Positions 26,652 to 34,232 of a DNA stretch of 60,307 bases are shown here, piece after piece; the stretch's first letter is position 1, and each line of letters begins with the position of its first letter. Below the pieces are notes generated by a model, which was not told the origin of the DNA, did not search any database, and saw nothing but the letters and a program-made list of their open reading frames with translations. The DNA is from an uncultured Oscillospiraceae bacterium (GTDB lineage Bacteria > Bacillota > Clostridia > Oscillospirales > Ruminococcaceae), in NCBI GenBank assembly GCA_910589145.1, contig CAJUSD010000018.1, forward strand, positions 1-60,307. Reading direction: 5' to 3'. A program made the position numbers and the translations under genes.

Positions 26652-27830
26652 TTAATAATCCTTACGTACACCCATACCAGTAGGGGTTTTGGCGTCTGTA
26701 TTCGTTGTAACAGTTACATTTTTTGTAGCATCGCTGCCTTTAACCAGTTTCCCCATAACAACAAGCCTTTGGTTTGTCTGGCGAACGCCGTTTATATAAT
26801 ATGCGTCAATACAGGTAGAAAGAGAAATTAACTTATCATCAGTGGTCACGGGAATATCATAATCAAAGAAGGAAAGGGAGCGAACCTCCGAAATCAGGCT
26901 GGAAAATTGTTTCGTTGTATAAGTAGAGGAAACATAATCCAAATCATTGGCATTACAAATAAAGACAGCGAAAATTTGGAAAGTCATATCCTCATATTCG
27001 GTAGAATAGTAAATCTTTTGGTTCTGTTGGGCAAAATCAAGGCGTTTAAATGGAACCAACTGGGCAAACATAACGTCTTTTGCACGGTTGGCATATGCAT
27101 ACCGCCAGGAATTTGTCCAATTGTGGCCAAAAATACAGTTGTTTTGGGTCAATGTGGAGGAATCTCCAAAATTCACAGAGTGAGAAGCCCAAATAACACC
27201 ATTCTTGCTGTATTTTTTATCAATTCCCAAAGCTTCATAATAGGTATTGTTCCCTTTAGGGCTTTGGAGAACAGGATAATCTATATTTGTGCCGGAAACC
27301 TTAAGCCATGCTTTTACATCGGAATTTTTTGCCTGCCAGGATTTAATGGTAGGCGATAAAGCAGAGACGGTTGTAGGAGTTTTTGGGGTTGAGACAGTTG
27401 GGGTACTGGATTTAGAACCAACTGTAATGGAATTAGAACCTCCTCCAATAGAAACAGCTCCAGCTTTATTAGATGAAGGCGTTCCAACAACCCGGATACC
27501 TGTTGAACTTTCTTGGGAGTTGTTATTGCTTGCGAAAGAACCGCTGCGTATGGAACTGACCCTTGGGGTATATTCCTCATCGGCTTCCAGATCCCAATCC
27601 TCACCGTTTTCCAGGTCCGCAAAATAATCCCGGCCTTCTTCTTCAGCCTGCTGGCGGGCTTCTACGCTTCCTGCAAGAGCCTCAGAGCGGGTATATTCTT
27701 CATCTTCTTCGTCGTCGCGGGGACGAAGCTGAATAGCAAAAACATTTGTTGTAGCAGACATCATCATCGCTGCTGCCAGCAGCAGGGTAATGGTGCGTTT
27801 ATAAAGGCTGGAATGATTTTTCGGGCTCAT
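26652..27830 (-). CDS. Class B sortase with long N-terminal linker
   Basis: From ATG 27830 the 392-residue protein has a signal peptide (1-32), an acidic then Ser/Thr/Gly-rich linker (about 35-165) and a SrtB-type catalytic domain. This domain has IDYPVLQS, YSKNGVIWASH, catalytic His in IFGHNW, Cys in LSTCID and Arg in NQRLVVMG. Sortases cut a sorting signal in a surface protein and join it to peptidoglycan or pili. Earlier in-frame ATGs at 27848 and 27950 exist, but the last lies beside the -10 box and GGAG precedes 27830. Its substrate is probably the giant protein encoded next. The long linker is unusual for SrtB and could reach through the wall. Confidence 0.9.
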   Translation of the reverse strand: MSPKNHSSLYKRTITLLLAAAMMMSATTNVFAIQLRPRDDEEDEEYTRSEALAGSVEARQQAEEEGRDYFADLENGEDWDLEADEEYTPRVSSIRSGSFASNNNSQESSTGIRVVGTPSSNKAGAVSIGGGSNSITVGSKSSTPTVSTPKTPTTVSALSPTIKSWQAKNSDVKAWLKVSGTNIDYPVLQSPKGNNTYYEALGIDKKYSKNGVIWASHSVNFGDSSTLTQNNCIFGHNWTNSWRYAYANRAKDVMFAQLVPFKRLDFAQQNQKIYYSTEYEDMTFQIFAVFICNANDLDYVSSTYTTKQFSSLISEVRSLSFFDYDIPVTTDDKLISLSTCIDAYYINGVRQTNQRLVVMGKLVKGSDATKNVTVTTNTDAKTPTGMGVRKDY

Positions 27831-27950
27831 TTTATGATTCAGCTCCATTTCTGCCGTATAGAAATAACGGCTGGTTTTATAATTCTTATATGGTCTGGGC
27901 AATAATCCCATTCCCGTCTTATAAAATATAATGATAAAACGGCTATTCAT

Positions 27951-27980
27951 ATTATAACATAAGTTTTTTCAAAATTTCAA
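27951..27980 (-). promoter_or_regulatory. Promoter of the sortase gene
   Basis: On the minus strand TTGAAA and a perfect TATAAT are 18 bp apart. Transcription would begin near 27944, inside the longest reading of the gene, which rules out the ATG at 27950 as start. Confidence 0.6.
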
Positions 27981-28082
27981 TGCCTTTTAAGCAAAATCTT
28001 CACTTTTTTGAAATGGTTTTGTCTCCATTTTTTTACTAATTCAAAATTTAACCTATATAAAAATTGGCTTGACAGGTTTGGC

Positions 28083-28279
28083 ATTGTCCATAACAAAATA
28101 GAAAGTGACACTGTTTTGTACACGGCTAGCCCCCAAAATTTTTGAAATAACCTCCGATCTTTTGAGGGGGCGATAATTTTGGTTCTGTATGGGCAGGTTA
28201 CAAACGCCGATAATAACTCAGCAAAATTGAACCTGTTCTGGCAGAGCCATTAAGCATCCCCTATTTTGTTATGTACGAT
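28083..28279. repeat. 197-bp element bounded by 19-bp imperfect inverted repeats
   Basis: The ends match in inverted orientation at 17 of 19 positions, with a perfect 13-bp core CATAACAAAATAG (28089-28101) and its complement (28261-28273). Inside, GGCT/AGCC (28124/28245), GCCCCC/GGGGGC (28128/28166) and CAGGTT/AACCTG (28193/28230) would give a closing stem with two inner arms. It has no coding frame. It could be a MITE-like element or a multi-branched structured RNA; both strands fold equally. No target duplication is obvious. Confidence 0.55.
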
Positions 28280-28420
28280 CTGGGGATAAGAAACAATTTT
28301 GGAAAAATTCCGTTTCCTAAAGAGGCCCTCTGCTGGGGATAACCTTTTAATGTATATGGAAGCGCCAGAGGTTCATATTATAACAATAAATTCATTATAT
28401 ACGGTATATATAGAAAAAGG

Positions 28421-28450
28421 TGGGGGTTTGGCGATAAGTCCCCCATCTTT
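28421..28450. terminator. Bidirectional terminator beyond the acyltransferase gene
   Basis: TGGGGG and CCCCCA pair around a 13-nt loop, with TCTTTT on the plus side and CCTTTTTC on the minus side. It lies about 60 bp after the acyltransferase stop. Confidence 0.65.
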
Positions 28451-28509
28451 TACTACCCAATTCCAGATAAGTTTAGGTCTGCTATTTTAAGGATGCAGTT
28501 TTGCATATT

Positions 28510-29604
28510 CTACCTGCCGCCTGTCAAAACATGATAAAATCTAGGAAGTAATTTCTGTAAAAGACTCCCCATAATGATACATCCAATAATGATAAAAAAG
28601 GGCAAAACGAGATATAAAACACATTGGAGAGTTATAGTCTGTGGAAAAATGTGTACAATAATTTTTTTGAAAATAGTCAGGGTAAATTCGTGGAATCCAT
28701 ATATAATAAACTGATAGTCCGCCAATAGGGTTAAAAATTTTCCTTTTTTCAGATATGCGGAAACATGTGTCCAAAACAAAAGCCCAGCCAAAACGATTAA
28801 ATATCTTAAAGAAACAAAGCCTATGCTGTCAATATGAAAAAAGGAATAGATACAGAGAAGTAAAAAATATAAAAAGGAAAGCAGCTTAAAATTCACTTTT
28901 TCATCTATGGTCTGGAAGGTAATATGGTATTTCACAAAATAATAACCCAGACAAAAAAATACAATGGACTGCTTATAGAGCCTCAGCCAACCCGACGTTG
29001 GGAGAATCCATAGGCACACTAAAAAGGCGAGGAATATCTTTGGAAACCTGTCCATTATTTTTTTCAAACTAATTGCAAGAAAATTTAAAAGGATCAGATT
29101 ATGTATATACCAAAAGGGATATAAAAACGGATATTCCCCCTCAAAAATATTTAGGGGCAGAAAGGCGTTTATCCAATGCAGCAATCCCCAGTTTGCAATA
29201 ATGTTTTTTTTCTGCGAAAAGAAAACCGATGTGAAAGGAAATAGTTGAGCAAGGAAAAAGGCAGCTATCCAAATACTATTGCACAAAATATATGGGAGAA
29301 CCAATGTCCGTAGTTTCTTCCTCATATTACCAGCCCATGTAAAGGGTTTCTGATAAAGCAGGATTCCTGAAAATAGAAAGAACCCTGGAACAGCCACACA
29401 AGAAACCCCAGAAGAAATAAACCTTTGGAGCATCTCTAAAGCTTGGGGTATTTCAAACTCCGCCGTACTTTCTTTAAAATTTACAGGTTTAATAGTAGAA
29501 TGTATGAATACAACCATAATAATAAATATGGCACGTAAAATACGAATTCTTTCAGACATTTGTTCACTAATTTTATATTCGGCAGCAGAATATCCTTTTT
29601 TCAT
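28510..29604 (-). CDS. Membrane acyltransferase (acyltransferase_3 family)
   Basis: The 364-residue protein has about ten membrane helices. Near the N-terminus it carries RIRILRAIFIIMVVFIHS with the conserved catalytic-type His (about residue 40). FFLFSGILLYQKPF and an FWYIHNLILLN block follow, typical of OafA/WecH-like acyltransferases. These enzymes move acetyl or succinyl groups to surface polysaccharides or other envelope glycans. The start at 29604 has no strong SD; an internal ATG (MSERIRIL, residue 16) is an alternative. Its upstream region contains the inverted-repeat promoter module at 29734-29883, so expression may be phase variable. Confidence 0.85.
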   Translation of the reverse strand: MKKGYSAAEYKISEQMSERIRILRAIFIIMVVFIHSTIKPVNFKESTAEFEIPQALEMLQRFISSGVSCVAVPGFFLFSGILLYQKPFTWAGNMRKKLRTLVLPYILCNSIWIAAFFLAQLFPFTSVFFSQKKNIIANWGLLHWINAFLPLNIFEGEYPFLYPFWYIHNLILLNFLAISLKKIMDRFPKIFLAFLVCLWILPTSGWLRLYKQSIVFFCLGYYFVKYHITFQTIDEKVNFKLLSFLYFLLLCIYSFFHIDSIGFVSLRYLIVLAGLLFWTHVSAYLKKGKFLTLLADYQFIIYGFHEFTLTIFKKIIVHIFPQTITLQCVLYLVLPFFIIIGCIIMGSLLQKLLPRFYHVLTGGR

Positions 29605-29733
29605 GTTTATTTATCTACAAAGGCAGACAATAACCTATAAAACGGTTTCTGCCCCTACCTTTCCATATATTCTCGACGCTTCTCGTTTCATATTTCACAA
29701 GTTCATAAAAAATTTTAATTAATTAAAAATACA

Positions 29734-29759
29734 TTCTCAAAAGGTCTACTTTTTGAGAA
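29734..29759 (-). repeat. Putative recombinase crossover site A (12+2+12 bp)
   Basis: TTCTCAAAAGGT and ACTTTTTGAGAA flank a CT centre (AG on the minus strand). It matches site B at 23 of 26 positions when read on the opposite strand. The geometry is that of Hin/Gin-type crossover sites. Confidence 0.6.
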
Positions 29760-29815
29760 CAAGGAAGAATATCTCAAAACGGGATTTTTAGAGATAGATT
29801 TTTTTGTAAATGATA

Positions 29816-29844
29816 TTGCAATTCTATTTCTAACGTGATAGTAT
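29816..29844 (+). promoter_or_regulatory. Promoter-like sequence inside the putative invertible segment
   Basis: TTGCAA (29816-29821) and TAGTAT (29839-29844) are 17 bp apart, with a TG at the extended -10 position. In the present orientation it points right, into the terminator that overlaps site B. After inversion it would point left to the acyltransferase. Confidence 0.5.
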
Positions 29845-29850
29845 ATAGAT

Positions 29851-29896
29851 AATACCCGTCTCAAAAAGTAGACTTTTTGAGACGGGTATTATTTTT
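29851..29896. terminator. Terminator overlapping crossover site B and the recombinase stop codon
   Basis: A perfect 19-bp stem with a 2-nt centre (29851-29869 pairs with 29872-29890) is followed by ATTTTTT on the plus strand. It can end the recombinase transcript on the minus strand and block rightward transcription on the plus strand. Confidence 0.85.
29858..29883 (+). repeat. Putative recombinase crossover site B (12+2+12 bp)
   Basis: GTCTCAAAAAGT and ACTTTTTGAGAC flank an AG centre. It is inverted relative to site A, the arrangement that gives inversion rather than deletion, and lies 6 bp from the recombinase stop codon. Confidence 0.6.
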
Positions 29897-30491
29897 TCCC
29901 CCTCAACCCCCCTAATCTACGGAAAAACGTCGCCCTGCTCACCCCGCACAACGCAAGGGCCTCTTTCAAAGAAATTTCCCTTTGTTCCCAAGATGCAACA
30001 ATTTCACTAAAGCTATCCGGCAGCAGCTTTTTAGGCCGCCCGAAAACCTGCCCCCTGGCTTTTGCCGCAGCAATTCCCTGTTCCTGCCGCTTTCTGATGT
30101 TCTCCCTCTCATTCTGCGCCACAAAGGATAAAATCTGCAAAACCAAATCCGCTATAAATGTTCCCATCAGATCCTGTCCATTCCGGGTGTCCAAAAGGGG
30201 CATATCTATCACTGATATGTCAATCCCGATTTCCTTTGTCAGAATCCGCCATTGGTTTTGAATTTCCTCATAATTGCGTCCCAGCCGGTCAATGCTCAAT
30301 ACATAGAGCAGGTCGCCCGGCTTTAATTTTTTTACCATCTTTTTGTATTGGGGACGGTCAAAGTCCTTTCCCGACTGCTTGTCTATGTAAAGGTTCGACC
30401 TGGCAATTCCTCTGTCCCGCAGCGCGGCAAGCTGCCGATCCTCGTTTTGGTCTGAACTGGATACCCGTATATAACCATACTGTTTTGGCAC
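29889..30491 (-). CDS. Serine recombinase, candidate DNA invertase
   Basis: The 200-residue protein has the serine recombinase core YGYIRVSS with Ser11 as nucleophile, DRLGRNYEE, DLMGTF and NERENIRKRQ, and a C-terminal helix-turn-helix (about residues 158-195; SLKEALALCGVSRATFFRRL). The start is taken as GTG 30491, which has AGGAGG 7 bp upstream; the ATGs at 30497 and 30509 overlap or precede that SD. It is a close paralog of the recombinase at 5460. The 3' end abuts a pair of inverted 26-bp palindromes, the usual place for an invertase gene next to its switch. Hin-type enzymes often need a Fis-like enhancer; none is recognisable. Confidence 0.9.
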   Translation of the reverse strand: MPKQYGYIRVSSSDQNEDRQLAALRDRGIARSNLYIDKQSGKDFDRPQYKKMVKKLKPGDLLYVLSIDRLGRNYEEIQNQWRILTKEIGIDISVIDMPLLDTRNGQDLMGTFIADLVLQILSFVAQNERENIRKRQEQGIAAAKARGQVFGRPKKLLPDSFSEIVASWEQREISLKEALALCGVSRATFFRRLGGLRGKK

Positions 30492-30660
30492 AGACATACC
30501 TCCTATCATTTTATTTATACTTATATCATAAATGAAATTTTTCGGAAAAATCGGAAAACTCCAGCCTTTTTCTTGATTCTACCATTTCCATCTGATCTGT
30601 GGTATAATAGATTTACCAGGGATTTTTCATCCCAATTACCAAAGAGAGAGGTCTTTTATA

Positions 30661-31239
30661 ATGCTGAAAGAAATCGTGAAAAAGAACCGCAGCTACCGCA
30701 GTTTTGACGGAAACCATGTAATTGACCGGGAAACTTTATTGGAGCTGGTGGATTGCGCCAGATATACCCCTTCTTCCGTCAACCTCCAGCCTTTTCAATA
30801 TTTTATCTCCTGTACCCCTGAAACCAACGAAACGATCTTTCCCCTCACTGCCTGGGCGCGGCTGCTTCCAAACTACGACGGCCCCGCCGAGGGACACCAT
30901 CCAACAGGATACATCGTGGTATGTACAGATAAAAATATCGGACCTAATGTAGACCGCTTCCGTACCGATGTAGGCATTGTTTCCCAGACAATTATGTTGG
31001 CTGCCGCAGAAAAAGGTCTTGGCGGGTGTATGATCGGCAACTTTGATAAAGATAAAATGGCGGCTGCCCTCAAACTTCCTGAAAATCTGGTTCCCTCCCT
31101 GGTGCTTGCACTGGGGAAACCCGATGAAACCATAACCCTTCTGGATTTGGAAAAGGGTGGGGATTCCAAGTATTACCGTAAGGACGGCAGGCACTTTGTC
31201 CCAAAGCGTAAACTTGGAGATATTGTCTTGGGCGGTTAA
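30661..31239 (+). CDS. Nitroreductase family protein
   Basis: A 192-residue FMN-dependent oxidoreductase. RSYRSFDG near the N-terminus and the ARYTPSSVNLQPFQY block carry the FMN phosphate-binding Arg/Ser residues, and EKGLGGCMIGNFD is the conserved C-terminal glycine-rich segment. Members reduce nitro compounds, quinones, flavins or enone substrates with NAD(P)H; the physiological substrate here is unknown. AGAGAGG precedes the ATG. It stands alone between the recombinase and the arginine cluster, with its own terminator. Confidence 0.9.
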   Translation: MLKEIVKKNRSYRSFDGNHVIDRETLLELVDCARYTPSSVNLQPFQYFISCTPETNETIFPLTAWARLLPNYDGPAEGHHPTGYIVVCTDKNIGPNVDRFRTDVGIVSQTIMLAAAEKGLGGCMIGNFDKDKMAAALKLPENLVPSLVLALGKPDETITLLDLEKGGDSKYYRKDGRHFVPKRKLGDIVLGG

Positions 31240-31299
31240 AAATGTATAAATAAATATATACGATGCATATATACACATTTTAAAACCTGTAAAATCTGA

Positions 31300-31336
31300 A
31301 ATGCACAGTCTGTCCATATTGTACAGACTGTGCATT
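31300..31336 (+). terminator. Terminator after the nitroreductase gene
   Basis: A perfect 14-bp stem (AATGCACAGTCTGT and complement) with a 9-nt loop and a short T-run. Confidence 0.85.
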
Positions 31337-31421
31337 TTGCATTGCTTTATTCCGAAAATTCCATGCTATCTGTGGAGAAACACAAAATTAAAAGGGGGAT
31401 ACGGAAATTTTAGAAAAGGGC

Positions 31422-31449
31422 TTGATTTTATTCGCCGATTGTGTATAAT
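31422..31449 (+). promoter_or_regulatory. Promoter of the arginine gene cluster
   Basis: TTGATT and a perfect TATAAT are 16 bp apart. The leader is about 55 nt. No convincing ArgR box or T-box is visible, so the control mode is open. Confidence 0.65.
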
Positions 31450-31511
31450 TATAAATATCTCATGGGACAGACACTGTTCCCGTTACCCAAATAATATTGG
31501 AGGATGAAATC

Positions 31512-32741
31512 ATGAACAAAAAATATAATAAAGTCGTTTTGGCCTATTCCGGCGGCTTGGATACTTCAATTATCATTCCCTGGCTCAAGGAAAACTATGG
31601 CTGTGAAGTTATTGCTGTTGCCGCTGACGTAGGTCAGGAAAGCGAATTAGAAGGGCTTCAGGAAAAAGCCATTAAAACCGGTGCATCCAAGCTGTATATT
31701 GAAGATCTGAAAAAGGAATTTGTAGAGGACTGCATCTGGCCCACCCTGAAAGCAGGAGCTGTTTATGAAAATAAATACCTGTTGGGAACTTCTTTCGCCC
31801 GTCCCATTATTGCAAAACGGTTAGTGGAAATCGCAAAAAAAGAAGGCGCGGACGCAATTGCCCACGGCTGTACCGGCAAGGGCAACGACCAGGTCCGTTT
31901 TGAGCTGACCATTAAAGCTTTTGCCCCCGATATGCCCATTATCGCCCCGTGGCGTATTTGGGATATCAAATCCCGCGATGAGGAAATTGACTACGCCGAA
32001 GCCCATCAGATTCCCTTGAAGATTACCCGTGAAACCAACTATTCCAAAGATAAAAACCTTTGGCACCTCTCCCACGAGGGGCTTGATCTGGAAGATCCGG
32101 CAAACGAGCCGAAATACAATGAGATTTTGGAAATGGGCGTTTCCCCTGAAAAGGCTCCCGATACCCCCACATATATTACACTGCACTTTGAAAAAGGTGT
32201 ACCCACTGCTCTTGACGGTGTGGAGATGGACGGCGTTTCCCTTATCCAGAAACTGAACAAAATTGGCGGGGCCAACGGTGTAGGCTTGGCTGACCTAGTG
32301 GAAAACCGCTTGGTAGGCATGAAGAGCCGCGGCGTTTACGAAACCCCCGGTGGAAGTATCCTTTATCATGCCCATGATGTTCTCGAAACCATCTGTCTGG
32401 ACAAGGAAACCCAGCATTATAAACAGCAGGTTGCTCTGAAATTTGCCGATCTGGTTTATAATGGGCAGTGGTATACTCCTTTAAGGGAAGCTTTAAGCGC
32501 CTTTGTGGACTCTACCCAACAGACTGTCACTGGCGACGTTAAGCTGAAACTGTACAAGGGAAATATTATCAATGCAGGTGTTGCCAGCGATTACACCCTA
32601 TATGATGAAGAAGTTGCCACCTTTGACGCGGACGAAGTTTACAACCAGATGGATTCCCAGGGATTCATTAACCTGTTCGGCCTGCCTATTAAGGTAAAGG
32701 CTGTGCTGGATCAGAAGCGCGCCGAAAAGGAAAACAAATAA
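31512..32741 (+). CDS. argG: Argininosuccinate synthase
   Basis: ArgG joins citrulline and aspartate using ATP. The 409-residue protein has the ATP PP-loop AYSGGLDTS near the N-terminus, AHGCTGKGNDQVRFE, the citrulline-aspartate binding region around TRETNYSKDKNLWHLS and KSRGVYETPGGS. I take ATG 31512 as the start, with GGAGG 9 bp upstream; the TTG at 31497 overlaps this SD. It is the first gene of a cluster that runs to argF, but a hairpin follows it, so downstream genes may be expressed at a lower level. Confidence 0.97.
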   Translation: MNKKYNKVVLAYSGGLDTSIIIPWLKENYGCEVIAVAADVGQESELEGLQEKAIKTGASKLYIEDLKKEFVEDCIWPTLKAGAVYENKYLLGTSFARPIIAKRLVEIAKKEGADAIAHGCTGKGNDQVRFELTIKAFAPDMPIIAPWRIWDIKSRDEEIDYAEAHQIPLKITRETNYSKDKNLWHLSHEGLDLEDPANEPKYNEILEMGVSPEKAPDTPTYITLHFEKGVPTALDGVEMDGVSLIQKLNKIGGANGVGLADLVENRLVGMKSRGVYETPGGSILYHAHDVLETICLDKETQHYKQQVALKFADLVYNGQWYTPLREALSAFVDSTQQTVTGDVKLKLYKGNIINAGVASDYTLYDEEVATFDADEVYNQMDSQGFINLFGLPIKVKAVLDQKRAEKENK

Positions 32742-32769
32742 TTTTTATAAATAATAGACACATACCGCC

Positions 32770-32800
32770 ATGGGAACCTTCCCGGAAGGTTCCCATTCCT
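32770..32800 (+). terminator. Intra-cluster terminator between argG and argH
   Basis: An 11-bp stem (ATGGGAACCTT and complement) with a 5-nt loop, followed by a C/T-rich run (TCCTTCTTTC). Probably partial. Confidence 0.7.
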
Positions 32801-32840
32801 TCTTTCAATATCCCATAAAAAAACGATAGGAGCAAATCAG

Positions 32841-34217
32841 ATGAAACTTTGGGCTGGCAGATTTTCCAAGGAAGCGGACGAACGGGTAAACGACTTCAAT
32901 TCATCAATCTCCTTTGATTCCCGTATGTACCGGCAGGACATTGCCGGCAGTATCGCCCATGCAACCATGTTAGGGGAACAGAACATTATCGCCCCCTCGG
33001 AGAGCGAAACGATTATAAAAGGTTTAAAGTCTATTTTGTCTGACCTGGACAGCGGCAAACTGTCTTTTGACCCGGAGGCCGAAGATATCCATATGTTTGT
33101 AGAGGCGGAGCTGACCTCCCGCATCGGGGATGCGGGAAAGCGACTGCACACCGCCCGAAGCCGGAATGATCAGGTTGCATTGGACATTCGGCTTTACCTG
33201 AGGGATGCTGCCGACGGGCTTATTTCCCAGGTAATAGAACTTATTCACTCCCTCTGCAATCAGGCAGAACAGCATACCGAAACGGTTATGCCCGGCTATA
33301 CCCATTTGCAGCGGGCACAGCCTATTACCTTTGGACACCATCTAATGGCCTACTGTCAAATGCTTTTACGGGATATTGGCCGTCTGAAAGATGCAAAAAA
33401 CCGGATGAACGTTATGCCTTTGGGAAGCTGTGCTTTGGCGGGAACTACCTATCCCCTCAACAGGGAACGTGTAGCGGAACTATTGGAGTTCTCCTCTGTT
33501 ACACTGAACAGCCTTGACGGTGTTTCTGACAGAGACTTTTGTATTGAACTGGCTAGCGCAATTTCCATTTTGATGATGCACCTTTCCCGCCTGTCTGAAG
33601 AAATTATTTTGTGGTGTTCCTGGGAATTTAAATTTATAGAGCTGGATGATGCTTTTGCCACTGGCTCCAGCATTATGCCCCAAAAGAAAAATCCTGATAT
33701 CACTGAACTTGTCCGTGGAAAAACCGGGCGTGTTTATGGGGATTTGAATACCCTCTTAACTATGATGAAGGGGCTTCCCCTTGCCTATAACAAAGATATG
33801 CAGGAAGACAAGGAAGCTATTTTCGACGCTGTGGATACTGCGGCTCTCTGCTTGAAAACCGTTATCCCTATGATTGATACGATGAAGCCCATTCCCGCCA
33901 ATATGCGGCGGGCAGCAGCAAAAGGATTCATCAACGCCACCGATGCGGCAGACTATCTGACCCGAAAGGGCGTACCCTTCCGGGATGCATACAAGATAAC
34001 AGGCACCCTTGTTGCACAGTGTATTGAAAAGGATACTACTTTGGAAGAGCTCCCCTTGGCGGATTACAAAGCTCTCTGCGGGGAATTTGAAGAAGATATT
34101 TACCAGGCAATCAGCCTGGAAACTTGTGTAAAGGGCAGAACGGTTGTGGGAGGCCCTGCACCGGAACGGGTAAAGGAACAAATCGCAGCTGTACGGGCAG
34201 CGATATTGGAGGAATAA
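32841..34217 (+). CDS. argH: Argininosuccinate lyase
   Basis: ArgH splits argininosuccinate into arginine and fumarate. The 458-residue protein shows the fumarase/aspartase superfamily signature GSSIMPQKKNPD with the catalytic Ser loop (about residues 275-287), the HTARSRNDQV block and PGYTHLQRAQP with the catalytic His. Length is typical. ATAGGAG precedes the ATG, and argC follows after 15 bp. Confidence 0.97.
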   Translation: MKLWAGRFSKEADERVNDFNSSISFDSRMYRQDIAGSIAHATMLGEQNIIAPSESETIIKGLKSILSDLDSGKLSFDPEAEDIHMFVEAELTSRIGDAGKRLHTARSRNDQVALDIRLYLRDAADGLISQVIELIHSLCNQAEQHTETVMPGYTHLQRAQPITFGHHLMAYCQMLLRDIGRLKDAKNRMNVMPLGSCALAGTTYPLNRERVAELLEFSSVTLNSLDGVSDRDFCIELASAISILMMHLSRLSEEIILWCSWEFKFIELDDAFATGSSIMPQKKNPDITELVRGKTGRVYGDLNTLLTMMKGLPLAYNKDMQEDKEAIFDAVDTAALCLKTVIPMIDTMKPIPANMRRAAAKGFINATDAADYLTRKGVPFRDAYKITGTLVAQCIEKDTTLEELPLADYKALCGEFEEDIYQAISLETCVKGRTVVGGPAPERVKEQIAAVRAAILEE

Positions 34218-34232
34218 CAGGAGGAAAAACCA

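Noticed and set aside
27831..27950. Longer N-terminus for the sortase
   Set aside because: The ATG at 27950 directly adjoins the -10 box, so it cannot be transcribed from that promoter; the added residues do not form a signal peptide and would displace the real one.
28128..28260. Resemblance of GGGGGCGATAATTTTGG to a tmRNA 5' end with a following short frame
   Set aside because: The frame would end in QSH rather than an AA degradation tag, and no tRNA-like 3' half with CCA is found.
31240..31511. T-box, arginine riboswitch or leader peptide ahead of argG
   Set aside because: No AGGGTGGAACCGCG-like T-box core, no Arg-rich leader frame and no attenuator after the promoter; only the nitroreductase terminator and a normal promoter are present.
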